A stretch of DNA of 64,000 bases from Pyxidicoccus xibeiensis (GTDB lineage: Bacteria; Myxococcota; Myxococcia; Myxococcales; Myxococcaceae), in contig NZ_JAJVKV010000001.1 in the NCBI RefSeq assembly GCF_024198175.1, positions 1,612,001 through 1,676,000 on the forward strand, in the 5' to 3' direction. The notes beneath the pieces were generated by a model. The model was not told the DNA's origin and did no database searches. It saw nothing but the letters and a program-made list of their open reading frames with translations. Positions 8,050-16,256 of this stretch are shown piece after piece. How positions within the stretch are numbered: the stretch's first letter is position 1; every line of letters begins with the position of its first letter. The translations under genes were made by a program, and so were the position numbers.

Positions 8050-9276
8050 GTGGACTCCGAAATCGCCACCGCCGGAATCCTCGACGTCCACCTGGGCAAC
8101 GTCCACGTCGGCACGCTGACGCTGCTCGCGGACGAGCGCATCGAGTTCGTCATCTCCGAGGAGTACCGCCAGCGCTACCCCCGGCCCGTGCTGGGCCAGT
8201 CCTTCGAGGACGACCTCACCCGCCGCCACGTCAGCCGGATGCGGCTGCCGCACTTCTTCTCCAACCTCCTGCCCGAAGGCCCCCTGCGCGAGCTCATCTC
8301 CGAGCGGGAGCAGGTGGCGAAGCAGCGCGAGTTCTTCCTCATCGCCCGGCTCGGCGAGGACCTGCCCGGCGCCATCGCCGTGCGTCCCGCCGGGGTGCTG
8401 TCCTCGGACATCCTCGCGCCCCTCGAGGACGCGGCCACGGCCACCGGGAATGAGCACGAGCCCCTGCGCTTCTCGCTCGCCGGCGTGCAGCTCAAGTTCT
8501 CCATGCTGCGCAAGGACAAGGGGATGACGCTGCCCACCAGCGGCCGGGGCGGCGACTGGATTGTGAAGCTGCCGGACAACCGCTACGACCGCGTCCCGGA
8601 GAACGAGTTCGCGATGATGACCTGGGCCCGCGCCGCCGGCATCGCCGTGCCGGAGGTGACGCTGCTCAAGGTGGCCGACGTCGACGGGCTCCCGGAGGGC
8701 ATCACCCTGCGCGAGGACGTGGCCTACGCCATCCGCCGCTTCGACCGCCCCGAGCCGGGCCAGCGCGTCCACATGGAGGACCTGGCCCAGGTGCTCGGGC
8801 TGTACTCGGACGAGAAGTACAAGAAGTACAACTACGAGACCATCGCCAACGTCATCCTCCGGGTCGCCGGCGTGAGCGCGCTGCACGAGTTCCTGCGCCG
8901 TCTGGTGTTCATCGCCGTCATCGGCAACGGCGACGCGCACCACAAGAACTGGTCGCTGCTCTACCCGGATGGCATCCACGCGGCGCTCTCGCCCGCGTAT
9001 GACCTGGTCTCCACCATCCAGTACATGGCCGGGGACACGCTCGCGCTCAACCTCGCCCGGTCCAAGCGCTTCGAGGACATCTCCCTCGCCAGCTTCGAGC
9101 GGCTCGCCCGGAAGCTGGAGCTGTCCCCGGACGACGTGCTCCCCGTCGTGAAGTCCGCCGTGAGCGCCGCCTTCGACACCTGGTCGTCCCTCCACCCCCA
9201 CCTGCCCCTCTCCTCCGAGAGCCGGCAGCGCCTCGAGGCCCACTGGAAGCGCGTCCCGCTGCTCCAGGGCACCTGA
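8050..9276 (+). CDS. hipA: HipA-family Ser/Thr kinase (toxin-like)
   Basis: A 408-residue HipA-like kinase with a GTG start. In the classic system HipA phosphorylates glutamyl-tRNA synthetase and causes persistence. All kinase landmarks are present in order: FFSNLLPEG (69-77), the glycine-rich FSLAGVQLKFS (141-151), WIVKLP with the ATP lysine (170-175), NEFAMM, IRRFDR (228-233), MEDLAQ, catalytic loop IGNGDAHHKN with D296, and the metal-binding SPAYDLVST with D318. It therefore looks catalytically competent. No HTH antitoxin (HipB) precedes or follows it. Its only partner is the DUF262 gene one base upstream. The target and whether it is toxic are unknown. Confidence 0.88.
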   Translation: MDSEIATAGILDVHLGNVHVGTLTLLADERIEFVISEEYRQRYPRPVLGQSFEDDLTRRHVSRMRLPHFFSNLLPEGPLRELISEREQVAKQREFFLIARLGEDLPGAIAVRPAGVLSSDILAPLEDAATATGNEHEPLRFSLAGVQLKFSMLRKDKGMTLPTSGRGGDWIVKLPDNRYDRVPENEFAMMTWARAAGIAVPEVTLLKVADVDGLPEGITLREDVAYAIRRFDRPEPGQRVHMEDLAQVLGLYSDEKYKKYNYETIANVILRVAGVSALHEFLRRLVFIAVIGNGDAHHKNWSLLYPDGIHAALSPAYDLVSTIQYMAGDTLALNLARSKRFEDISLASFERLARKLELSPDDVLPVVKSAVSAAFDTWSSLHPHLPLSSESRQRLEAHWKRVPLLQGT

Positions 9277-9601
9277 GCTTTCTCAGACGCTGAGGCCCTG
9301 AGTACCGCGCTGCGGAAGCACACCCGTGCCTTCATCCGCACCTACGCGGAACCCTCAGCTTGTCAGAACGCTCAATGACTCGCAGTGTTGTCCGGCACAG
9401 GCACTCACCGTGTGGTGGCGGGCGCTTTCCTTCGCACACCCCGCACCACCAGCCCTGCTGGCAAATTCTGGTAATGCAATTCTTCCGCAAATGGTGTCTA
9501 TGTCCTGAAAAGCACAGATGGCATCTCCGAACACCCCGCATGCCCTGCACTGGCCTCCCCCCCGGCCGGTGAAGGCGGCACCCTGGCCCCCCAAGGGAAG
9601 C
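9277..9601. other. Intergenic region before the hybrid kinase gene
   Basis: About 325 bp between hipA and the downstream histidine kinase gene, both right-reading. It includes an AT-richer section (about 9460-9520) likely to hold the kinase promoter. A TGGC...TGC pair near 9458-9476 was checked as a sigma-54 site, but the spacing is wrong. No gene or strong hairpin is seen. Confidence 0.4.
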
Positions 9602-11548
9602 ATGTTGATAGAGCAGTGGGCGCATCGCTTCTTCGAGCTCTCCACCGAGCCGTTCGTCGTATTGGCTGCTGACGGACGCATCCTCGAGGCCAACGGCGCC
9701 TGGAGCAGCCTGGTGGACTGGCCCCTGGAGTCGCTCCGGAACCGGGGCTACCGCGGCTTCGTCCACCCGAAAGACCTCCCGAACATGGAAGCCCGCCTGG
9801 AAGCGGTGGCGGGCAAGGACGCGCGCGCCGACTTCTCCTGCCGCTGGCGGGGGCAGGACGACACGTGGCGCTCCCTGTCCTGGAGCGTGGCGTCCTCGTC
9901 GAGGGAAGGCCTCCTCTACTGCACGGTGCGCCCGCTGGAGCCTGCCCCCTCCGTGGAGCGGGCGCTGCAGCGCTCGGAGCAGAACTTCCGCCGTCTCATC
10001 GACACCGCCCCCGAGGGCATCTTCGTCCACCGCGACGACCGGTTCATCTACGTGAATCCCACCCTCCTCAAGGCCCTGGGCTACGACGACGCGAGCCAGC
10101 TGCTCGGTCAGCCCATCTGGGGCATCGTCCACCCGGACGAGCTGCCGCTGGTGCGCCAGCGCGTCCAGGCCGCCGTCAGCGGCCAGCCGGCCCCGCTGCG
10201 GGAGATCCGCTACCTGCGGCGCGACGGCACCACCTACGACGCGGAGAGCGTGGGGCTGCCCGTCGAGTTCGACGGCGACAAGGCCGTGGTGGTGATGGTG
10301 CGCGACGTCACCGAGCGCAAGCGCGCCCAGTCCCAGCTGCTCCAGACGGACCGCATGGTGCTGGCGGGCACGCTCGCCGCCGGCGTGGGGCACGAAATCA
10401 ACAACCCGCTCACCTACGTCATGGCCAACCTGGACGCGGCCATGGACGCCATGACGCGGCTGGGCGGCGAGCTCACCCAGCACGTGCCCGAGGGCCCCGG
10501 CACCGTGGCGTGGAGCACCACCCTGCGCGAGACGGAGGCGCTGCTCAAGGAGGCCCACGAGGGCGCCACCCGCGTGCGCAACATCGTCCGGGACCTCAAG
10601 TTCATCTCCCGCCAGGACGAGGAGAAGCGCGAGCCGGTGGACGTGTGCCAGCCGCTCGACTTCTCCATCAACATGGCCACCACCGCGGTGCGCCACCGCG
10701 CCCGGCTCATCAAGAAGTACGAGCCCGTCCCGCGCGTCCACGCCGACGCGTCCCGGCTGGGGCAGGTGTTCCTCAACCTGCTCGTCAACGCGGCCCAGGC
10801 CATTCCCGAGGGCAGCGCGGACGAGCACCACATCACCGTCTGGGTCCGCCCGGGCCCCTCGGGCACCGTGGCGGTGGACGTGACGGACTCCGGCAGCGGC
10901 ATCCCCCCGGACGTGCTGGCGCGCATCTTCGACCCGTTCTTCACCACCAAGCCCGTGGGCCAGGGCACCGGGCTGGGCCTGTCCATCTGCCACGGCCTCG
11001 TGCGCAACATGGGCGGCAGCATCACCGTGCGCAGCGAGCCAGGCCGGGGGACGACGTTCACCGTCACCCTGCCCGGCATGGCCGCCGAGGCCAGCCCCCT
11101 CGGCGAGGCGCCGGCCGCCCCCGCCCCCCAGACGGACCGCAGGGGCCAGGTGCTGGTCATCGACGACGAGCCCCCCGTGGGCCGCTCCCTGGCGCGCATC
11201 ATCGGCCCCCAGCACAAGGTGACGGTGGCGGGCAGCGGCGAGGCGGCCCTGGCCGCGCTCACCTCCGGCGTGTCCTTCGACGCCGTCTTCTGTGACCTGA
11301 TGATGCCCGGCATCTCGGGAATGGACGTCTACGAGCGGATGCGCGAGGCCTCGCCCGACGTGGCCCGGCGCTTCATCTTCATCACCGGCGGCTCGTACAC
11401 CACGCGTGCCCGCCAGTTCCTGGAGCGGGTGCCCAACCGGCAGATTGAAAAGCCGTTCGACGTGGCGCTCATCCATCAGTATCTCGGAGAAGTCCTCACC
11501 TCCTCCCGACCCACACCCGACCCCGAAAGAGAGCTTCCTGGTGATTGA
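9602..11548 (+). CDS. PAS-PAS hybrid histidine kinase/response regulator
   Basis: A cytosolic 648-residue hybrid sensor. Order: PAS domain (about 8-110), second PAS with a PAC end (about 118-248, closing at DVTERKRAQ), HisKA with the phospho-histidine in GVGHEINNP (H264), HATPase_c (N-box NLLVNAAQA, G1 DSGSGIP, FFTTKPVGQGTGLGL), then a receiver with acidic residues near 520 and phospho-acceptor D565 (FCDLMMPG). No transmembrane segment is seen, so it senses a cytoplasmic signal. The start at 9602 has GGGAAG just upstream; an ATG at 9518 would add 28 Pro-rich residues. Its stop overlaps the next gene's GTG by 8 bases, linking expression of the kinase to the amidohydrolase and DUF59 genes. Confidence 0.9.
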   Translation: MLIEQWAHRFFELSTEPFVVLAADGRILEANGAWSSLVDWPLESLRNRGYRGFVHPKDLPNMEARLEAVAGKDARADFSCRWRGQDDTWRSLSWSVASSSREGLLYCTVRPLEPAPSVERALQRSEQNFRRLIDTAPEGIFVHRDDRFIYVNPTLLKALGYDDASQLLGQPIWGIVHPDELPLVRQRVQAAVSGQPAPLREIRYLRRDGTTYDAESVGLPVEFDGDKAVVVMVRDVTERKRAQSQLLQTDRMVLAGTLAAGVGHEINNPLTYVMANLDAAMDAMTRLGGELTQHVPEGPGTVAWSTTLRETEALLKEAHEGATRVRNIVRDLKFISRQDEEKREPVDVCQPLDFSINMATTAVRHRARLIKKYEPVPRVHADASRLGQVFLNLLVNAAQAIPEGSADEHHITVWVRPGPSGTVAVDVTDSGSGIPPDVLARIFDPFFTTKPVGQGTGLGLSICHGLVRNMGGSITVRSEPGRGTTFTVTLPGMAAEASPLGEAPAAPAPQTDRRGQVLVIDDEPPVGRSLARIIGPQHKVTVAGSGEAALAALTSGVSFDAVFCDLMMPGISGMDVYERMREASPDVARRFIFITGGSYTTRARQFLERVPNRQIEKPFDVALIHQYLGEVLTSSRPTPDPERELPGD

Positions 11549-12617
11549 CGGTGGCTTCGTCATCGATGCGGTAACCCACGCGTACAACCTCCACCCCTCC
11601 AACTACCGGGCCGGGAAGTACGCCGCGTCGCTGGCCCAGCTCATCTGGGGCCTGCACAGCGGCCTGTCTGGCGACAGCCACCGCGTTCCGGAGGAGAAGC
11701 GCTTCCTCAAGGACTGGTCCGTGAAGGAGCTTGCCCACATCCTCTTCGTGGAGAGCGGCATCGACCTGGCCGTGCACCACGTGCTGCCCCTGCAGACGCT
11801 CTACACGGACGGGCTGTGCTCGTACGAGAAGACGCTCGAAATCAAGAAGCGCTACCCGCACCGCTTCCTCGTCTACGCGGGCGTGGACCCGCTGCGCGGC
11901 ACCGCGGCCCTGGAGGAGCTGGAGAAGCAGGCCGAGGAGCTGAAGCCCAGCGGCCTGAAGCTCTACCCCGCCGCCTGGCTGGGGGACTCCTTCCGCCACA
12001 CCGGCTGGCGCATGGACGACCCGAGCATCGCGTTCCCCCTCTTCGAGCGCGCGCAGAAGCTGGGCATCAAGAACATCGCCGTCCACAAGGGCCTGCCCAT
12101 GGGCGCGGTGCCCATTGAACCCTACAAGGTGGACGACATCGGCGGCGCGGCCGACGCCTTCCCCGAGCTGAACTTCGAAATCGTCCACGGCGGCATGGCC
12201 TTCCTGGACGAGACGGGCATGCAGCTGTCGCTGTTCCCCAACGTGTATGTGAATCTGGAAGTCACCGGCGCGCTCATCGTGAAGCGCGAGCGCTGGTTCG
12301 CCGAGTCCCTGGCCGCGCTGCTGAAGTGGGCGGGCCCGGCGAAAATCATGTGGGGCTCCGGCACGGTGTTCTGCCACCCGCAGCCGGCGCTCCTGAAGTT
12401 CTGGCACGACTTCCAGCTGCCCGACGACCTGGTGCAGGTGGCGGGCATGCAGGTGACGCCCGAGGTGAAGCGGATGATTCTCTGCGACAACTACGCCCGC
12501 TACGCGGGGGTGGACGTGGAGGCCGTGAAGGCGCGCATCGCCAATGACTCCTTCTCCAAGGCGAAGGCCCGCGGGGACGTCACGCCCTACAGCTACCAGG
12601 AAGGCCTCCATGACTGA
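11541..12617 (+). CDS. Amidohydrolase-family TIM-barrel protein with altered metal ligands
   Basis: A 358-residue amidohydrolase_2-type barrel starting at a GTG inside the end of the kinase gene, with GAAAGAGAG upstream. It resembles (from memory) the amidohydrolase-like protein encoded beside soluble di-iron propane monooxygenases such as MimABCD/PrmABCD. Shared blocks are SGLKLYPAAWLGDS, LGIKNIAVHKG (H182) and the barrel-end segment KIMWGSGTVF. Several classical metal ligands are missing: the strand-1 HxH is THAYN (H13 only), and the strand-8 aspartate expected after GS is glycine (G274). H182 and H216 remain. It may be a scaffold or maturation factor, or use an altered metal site. The downstream DUF59 gene overlaps it by 8 bases. 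No monooxygenase is present in this window. Confidence 0.8.
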   Translation: MIDGGFVIDAVTHAYNLHPSNYRAGKYAASLAQLIWGLHSGLSGDSHRVPEEKRFLKDWSVKELAHILFVESGIDLAVHHVLPLQTLYTDGLCSYEKTLEIKKRYPHRFLVYAGVDPLRGTAALEELEKQAEELKPSGLKLYPAAWLGDSFRHTGWRMDDPSIAFPLFERAQKLGIKNIAVHKGLPMGAVPIEPYKVDDIGGAADAFPELNFEIVHGGMAFLDETGMQLSLFPNVYVNLEVTGALIVKRERWFAESLAALLKWAGPAKIMWGSGTVFCHPQPALLKFWHDFQLPDDLVQVAGMQVTPEVKRMILCDNYARYAGVDVEAVKARIANDSFSKAKARGDVTPYSYQEGLHD

Positions 12618-12981
12618 GCAGGAGCTGCGCGCGCGCATCCAGGACATCCCCGACCCGTGCAGCCTCGCCACCGGCGTGCCGCTGGGCATCGGGGAGATGG
12701 GCCTGATTCAGTCGGTGGAGTGCCAGGAGGGAAAGGTGACGGTGCGCATGCACATCACCTCGCCCATGTGCATGATGGCCGCCTACTTCATGCGGGAAAT
12801 CGAGCAGCGGCTCCAGTCTCAGGAGGGCGTCGCCTCGGTCCACGTGGAGTTCGACCAGACGCTCCAGTGGACGCCGAAGGACATCCAGCCGGACGCCCGG
12901 GAGCGGCTGGCGGCGAAGCGAATCACCATGCTCGGCGGGCGGCTTTTGCCGCGCGACGAGGCCCGGCCCGCCGACTCCTGA
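12610..12981 (+). CDS. DUF59/MIP18-family metal-sulfur cluster assembly protein
   Basis: A 123-residue cytosolic protein of the MIP18/PaaD/SufT-related DUF59 family, which helps insert Fe-S clusters or other metal centres. Family landmarks are DPCSLATG near the N-terminus (usually DPE), IGEMGLI, a KVTVRMHIT strand and the cysteine-bearing SPMCMMAAYF helix start. ATGACTGA overlaps the amidohydrolase stop by 8 bases, so translation is coupled. Pairing with an amidohydrolase-like gene mirrors the accessory genes of bacterial propane monooxygenase clusters. Here the likely client is the amidohydrolase or a distant oxygenase. The Glu-to-Cys change in the first motif is a small oddity. Confidence 0.85.
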   Translation: MTEQELRARIQDIPDPCSLATGVPLGIGEMGLIQSVECQEGKVTVRMHITSPMCMMAAYFMREIEQRLQSQEGVASVHVEFDQTLQWTPKDIQPDARERLAAKRITMLGGRLLPRDEARPADS

Positions 12982-12998
12982 AAGGGCGTCTCAGGCCC

Positions 12999-13024
12999 GC
13001 GCGGCACCGGGGGCGGTGCCGCGC
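12999..13024 (+). terminator. Perfect 10-bp hairpin after the kinase-amidohydrolase-DUF59 operon
   Basis: GCGCGGCACC and GGTGCCGCGC pair perfectly across a six-base loop, 17 bases after the DUF59 stop. There is no T-tract, so it may stabilise the 3' end or act with Rho rather than be a classical intrinsic terminator. Confidence 0.4.
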
Positions 13025-13087
13025 CGGGCGCGGGCTTGCTAGGCTGGCGCCAGGCAGCACCCCCTCGTTCTGGAGACACCCGCCCCC

Positions 13088-13510
13088 ATGACCCGAGACG
13101 AAGCGCAGCGCCTGGCGCAGGCCTTCCTCGCCGCCAACGGCCAGCCCAACAGCATCGGCATCAACCCCCAGGGGTTCGGCGGCGTCGTCATCAACGACGC
13201 GCAGCTCTACTTCGAGTGGCACGACAAGGAGGGCGCCCTGGAGTGCAGCGCGCTCATCCACAAGTTCCGCGACGCCCCCAAGCCCGGCATCCTCGAGGGA
13301 TTCCAGCAGGAGCAGAAATCCGGCACGGACACGGGCGGCGGCACCGTGGACTTTGAGACGGAGAACAAGTCGCTCTTCCTGAGCCGCACCTACACCCAGG
13401 CGCCCCAGCAGCCCATCTTCAACGACGACATGAAGCGGCTGATGAAGGCCAGCCTCGTCTGGAGCGGTGAGGTGCTGGACCGGGTGGCGTCGAAGGTCTT
13501 CAAGCGCTGA
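13088..13510 (+). CDS. Small chaperone-like protein, paralogue of the gene at 14614
   Basis: A 140-residue soluble protein without a signal peptide or known family name. It starts TRDEAQRLAQAFLAANGQ, then has short strands (AQLYFEWHD, LECSALIHKF), a glycine-rich turn (GTDTGGGTVDF) and ends with a strand-helix unit (LFLSRTYTQ... MKRLMKASLVW... EVLDRVAS). It shares about half its residues with the protein at 14614-15144, on the other side of the lipase gene. The order of strands and the final Trp-containing helix resemble CesT-type secretion chaperones; this is inference from pattern only. Its gene is 110 bp upstream of the lipase gene on the same strand. Confidence 0.72.
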   Translation: MTRDEAQRLAQAFLAANGQPNSIGINPQGFGGVVINDAQLYFEWHDKEGALECSALIHKFRDAPKPGILEGFQQEQKSGTDTGGGTVDFETENKSLFLSRTYTQAPQQPIFNDDMKRLMKASLVWSGEVLDRVASKVFKR

Positions 13511-13620
13511 TCCACGGAAAAGGCGCTCGCGCAGGGGGTGGGACGCAACTCTCCGGGGCCCTGCGCGACAATCACCTACACAGCAGTATTTTCTCTCCAA
13601 AATTCCCCCCCGGAGTGCCC

Positions 13621-14607
13621 ATGAATCCCCTCGAGCGTGGCCGGAACCTCATCAACTCGGTGCGCAACGGCGCCGAGCGCACCATCGACCGTGCCCAGAA
13701 CGTGGCGGGCAACGTCGTCGAGGGCGTCAAGGACGCGGCGGGCGCGGTGAAGAACACCGCGGTCGCGGGCGGCCGCAAGGTCGGCCAGTTCGTGGACGGC
13801 TTCGAGGACAAGGTGTCCTCGGGCGCACAGGCGGTGGCCGGCGCCCTGGGCTTCGGCCACAAGCCGGACCGCGTGCATGACGGCAAGTTCCTGGGTGCTG
13901 GCGGGCAGACCTTCTCGCCCGACACGCCGCTGAGCGACGTTCCCGCCGTCACCCCGCGCGACAACCCCAACGCGAACCACACCATCCTCTACGTCAACGG
14001 CATCCTGACGACGAAGGACGCGCAGGCCAACAGCCTGCAGTCCATCGCGGACGCCACGGGCGCGCGCGTCGTCGGCATCCACAACGCCACCGAGGGCTTC
14101 GCCGCGGACCTGGCCGAGTGCGTGAAGGACAAGCTGGACAAGGGCACCAACCCCGCCGTGGATACGCTGGCGGACACGCTCTACAACGAGCTCAAGGCGG
14201 GCCGCAGCGTGCACCTGATGGCGCACAGCCAGGGTGGCCTCATCAGCAGCCGCGCGCTCAACGACGTCTACAACCGGCTGCGCATCGAAGATGGGATGTC
14301 CAAGGAGCAGGCCCAGCAGGCGATGAGCCAGCTCAACGTGGAGACGTTCGGCGCCGCGGCCACGCGCTACCCGGACGGCCCGAACTACGTGCACTACGTC
14401 AACCGCGGCGACCCGGTGCCGAGCCTCTTCGGCCTGGGGCCCGTGGCCGACAAGTGGAACCCCATCGCGGACGGCGGCGAGGGCTCGAAGGTGCACCACT
14501 TCAACGAGTTCCACCTCAACCCGTTCGACGGGCACAGCTTCGAGTCCGTGTACCTCAACCGCCGCGTGCCCTTCGAGCAGGCGCGCGAGGGCGACTTCAA
14601 CCGCTAA
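13621..14607 (+). CDS. Alpha/beta-hydrolase lipase without signal peptide
   Basis: A 328-residue serine hydrolase. The ATG at 13621 has CGGAG five bases upstream; an in-frame GTG at 13615 is less likely. Residues 1-90 are an amphipathic, Ala/Val/Gly-rich segment (AERTIDRAQNVAGNVVEGV, KNTAVAGGRKVGQFVDG) of the kind that can bind membranes. The lipase domain follows: the strand TILYVNGI with an oxyanion region, nucleophile S203 in MAHSQGGL, and a probable catalytic aspartate D264 (NRGDPVP) and histidine H305 (DGHSFES). No Sec or Tat signal is present. Sitting between two paralogous small genes, it looks like an effector with dedicated partner proteins, or an intracellular phospholipase. The target lipid is unknown. 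Confidence 0.8.
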   Translation: MNPLERGRNLINSVRNGAERTIDRAQNVAGNVVEGVKDAAGAVKNTAVAGGRKVGQFVDGFEDKVSSGAQAVAGALGFGHKPDRVHDGKFLGAGGQTFSPDTPLSDVPAVTPRDNPNANHTILYVNGILTTKDAQANSLQSIADATGARVVGIHNATEGFAADLAECVKDKLDKGTNPAVDTLADTLYNELKAGRSVHLMAHSQGGLISSRALNDVYNRLRIEDGMSKEQAQQAMSQLNVETFGAAATRYPDGPNYVHYVNRGDPVPSLFGLGPVADKWNPIADGGEGSKVHHFNEFHLNPFDGHSFESVYLNRRVPFEQAREGDFNR

Positions 14608-14613
14608 CCGCAC

Positions 14614-15144
14614 ATGGCGACCGCCCCGCGCAGTGGCCTTGCCGGCCTCCTGAGGTCCTGGGTCTCCTTCCTGGGGCCCGCCGCCCCCGAGAACACGCCG
14701 CTGACGCGCGAGTCCGCGCAGCGGCTGGTGCAGGGCTTCCTCGGTGAGGAAGGCACCCTGCCGAGCCAGGGCCTCAACTCGCGGGGCTTCGGTGGCCTGT
14801 CCGCCGGAGGCTCCAACGTCTACTTCGAGTGGGTGGAGGACACCCAGGCGCTGAAGTGCAGCGCGCTGGTGTACCGCTTCCGCCAGCCGCCGAAGCCGGG
14901 CGTGCTCGACGGCTTCCGCGCGGAGGAGAAGGAAGGCAACGACTCCGGCGGCGGCTCCGTGGACTACGAGCCGGAGAACCGGGGCTTGTACCTGGCCCGG
15001 ACGTACACGCACATGCCGTCCGAGCGCGCCTTCATGAAGGACATGCGCCGGCTGATGAAGGCCAGCACCCGGTGGAACGAGGAGGTCGTCGACCGCGTGG
15101 CCTCGCGCGTGTTCCACCCCGAGGAGCTGGAGCCGAAGCCCTGA
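14614..15144 (+). CDS. Small chaperone-like protein, paralogue of the gene at 13088
   Basis: A 176-residue protein starting 6 bases after the lipase stop, so certainly in its operon. After a 28-residue N-terminal extension (MATAPRSGLAGLLRSWVSF...) it follows the 13088 protein closely: LTRESAQRLVQGFL, NVYFEW, LKCSALVYRF, a SGGGSVDYE turn, LYLARTYT and the final RRLMKAST...VVDRVASRVF. No signal peptide, membrane helix or named family is recognised. Two diverged copies around one lipase suggest a heteromeric partner, immunity or chaperone role, or different duties before and after export. It converges with the oxygenase gene. Confidence 0.75.
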   Translation: MATAPRSGLAGLLRSWVSFLGPAAPENTPLTRESAQRLVQGFLGEEGTLPSQGLNSRGFGGLSAGGSNVYFEWVEDTQALKCSALVYRFRQPPKPGVLDGFRAEEKEGNDSGGGSVDYEPENRGLYLARTYTHMPSERAFMKDMRRLMKASTRWNEEVVDRVASRVFHPEELEPKP

Positions 15145-15166
15145 GCTTCGTGGGGCGGGCGGGTGG

Positions 15167-16192
15167 CTACAGCACCCGCTTCACGAGCTGGGGGAACACC
15201 TTGGACACCTTGCCGAGCAGGTAGTCGCCGTACGTCCCCTGGAAGGCGTGGACGCTGGCGCCATCCCAGCGGCGGGCACGGTCCTCGTCCACGTCGGCCC
15301 CGTCCGCATAGGGCAGGGGCCGCACCTCCGCCGCGAAGTCCGGGTCGAAGAAGAGCGGAAAGGACAGCCGGTCCTTGCCGCTGACGTTGTTCCTCACGCG
15401 GTGGGGCGTGGAGCGGTAGATGCCGCCCGTCATCCTGTCGAGCATGTCGCCGATGTTGCACACCAGCGTCCCGGGCAGGGGCGGGGCCTCAATCCAACCG
15501 CGCGGCGTCTTCACCTGCAGCCCGCCCTGGGCGTCCTGGGCCAGCAGGGTGAGCAGGCCGTAGTCGGTGTGCTCGCCCACGCCCCAGCGCTCGTCGCCTG
15601 CGGTGGGCGGGGCTTCGGCGGGGTAGCGGAAGATGCGGAAGAGCACGGTGGGGTCGGCGGTGTAGTGCCGCTGGAAGTAGTCGGCCTCCAGGCCGAGGCT
15701 CAGCGCCATGCCCTTCATCAGCGCGTGCGCGGCGCGGGTGACGGCGGCCATGTACTCCAGCGCGGCGGGGCGCAGCTCCGGCACCTCGGCGGGCCACAGG
15801 TTGGCGCCGTGCAGGGGCCAGCCGGCCTTCACCCGGGGGTGCCCGGCCTCGAGCTCCGTGCCCAGGTACAGGCCCTCCTTCCGGTCCGGGCGCCCGGAGG
15901 TCAGCTCCCCTCCGAGCGGGAACCAGCCGCGCCACGCGGAGCCACCCCGGGACATGGCGAGGGCCTCCTTCGCGGCCTCCGGCAGCGCGAAGAAGCGGCG
16001 GCTCTCCCGCTCCAGGCGCGCCACCACCGCGTCGGAGACGCCGTGGCCGGTGACGTAGAAGAAGCCGGCGTCGCGACAGGCCCGCTCGATGTTCCGGGCG
16101 ACGCTCGCCCGCTCGGCGGGGCGGGAGGAGTCGAACAGGGACGCCATGTCGATGACGGGCAGGCCGCCGCGTGCGGTATCCGGTCCAGGCAT
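15167..16192 (-). CDS. 2-oxoglutarate/Fe(II)-dependent oxygenase (isopenicillin N synthase family)
   Basis: A 341-residue cytosolic oxygenase with the N-terminal DIOX_N region ([19 protein letters not shown]) and a C-terminal double-stranded beta-helix. The iron triad is H208-x-D210 (GEHTDYGLL) and H264 (STPHRVRN), and the 2-oxoglutarate anchor is R275-x-S277 (RLSF). All are intact, so it should hydroxylate or desaturate a small molecule using 2-oxoglutarate and O2. Relatives act in amino-acid, antibiotic and plant-hormone-type chemistry, and the substrate cannot be read from sequence. It diverges from the MFS gene at 16257 with only 64 bp between starts, so the two may share control and perhaps link a product to its export. 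Confidence 0.88.
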   Translation of the reverse strand: MPGPDTARGGLPVIDMASLFDSSRPAERASVARNIERACRDAGFFYVTGHGVSDAVVARLERESRRFFALPEAAKEALAMSRGGSAWRGWFPLGGELTSGRPDRKEGLYLGTELEAGHPRVKAGWPLHGANLWPAEVPELRPAALEYMAAVTRAAHALMKGMALSLGLEADYFQRHYTADPTVLFRIFRYPAEAPPTAGDERWGVGEHTDYGLLTLLAQDAQGGLQVKTPRGWIEAPPLPGTLVCNIGDMLDRMTGGIYRSTPHRVRNNVSGKDRLSFPLFFDPDFAAEVRPLPYADGADVDEDRARRWDGASVHAFQGTYGDYLLGKVSKVFPQLVKRVL

Positions 16193-16256
16193 GCCCTGAG
16201 CCTACACAGGTGCTGGACGGTGAGGGAGCCCGGCACCAGAGTGCGCCGAGCCTTCC

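Noticed and set aside
9458-9476. Possible sigma-54 promoter before the hybrid kinase
   Set aside because: TGGC and TGC elements occur, but their separation is several bases too long for a -24/-12 promoter.
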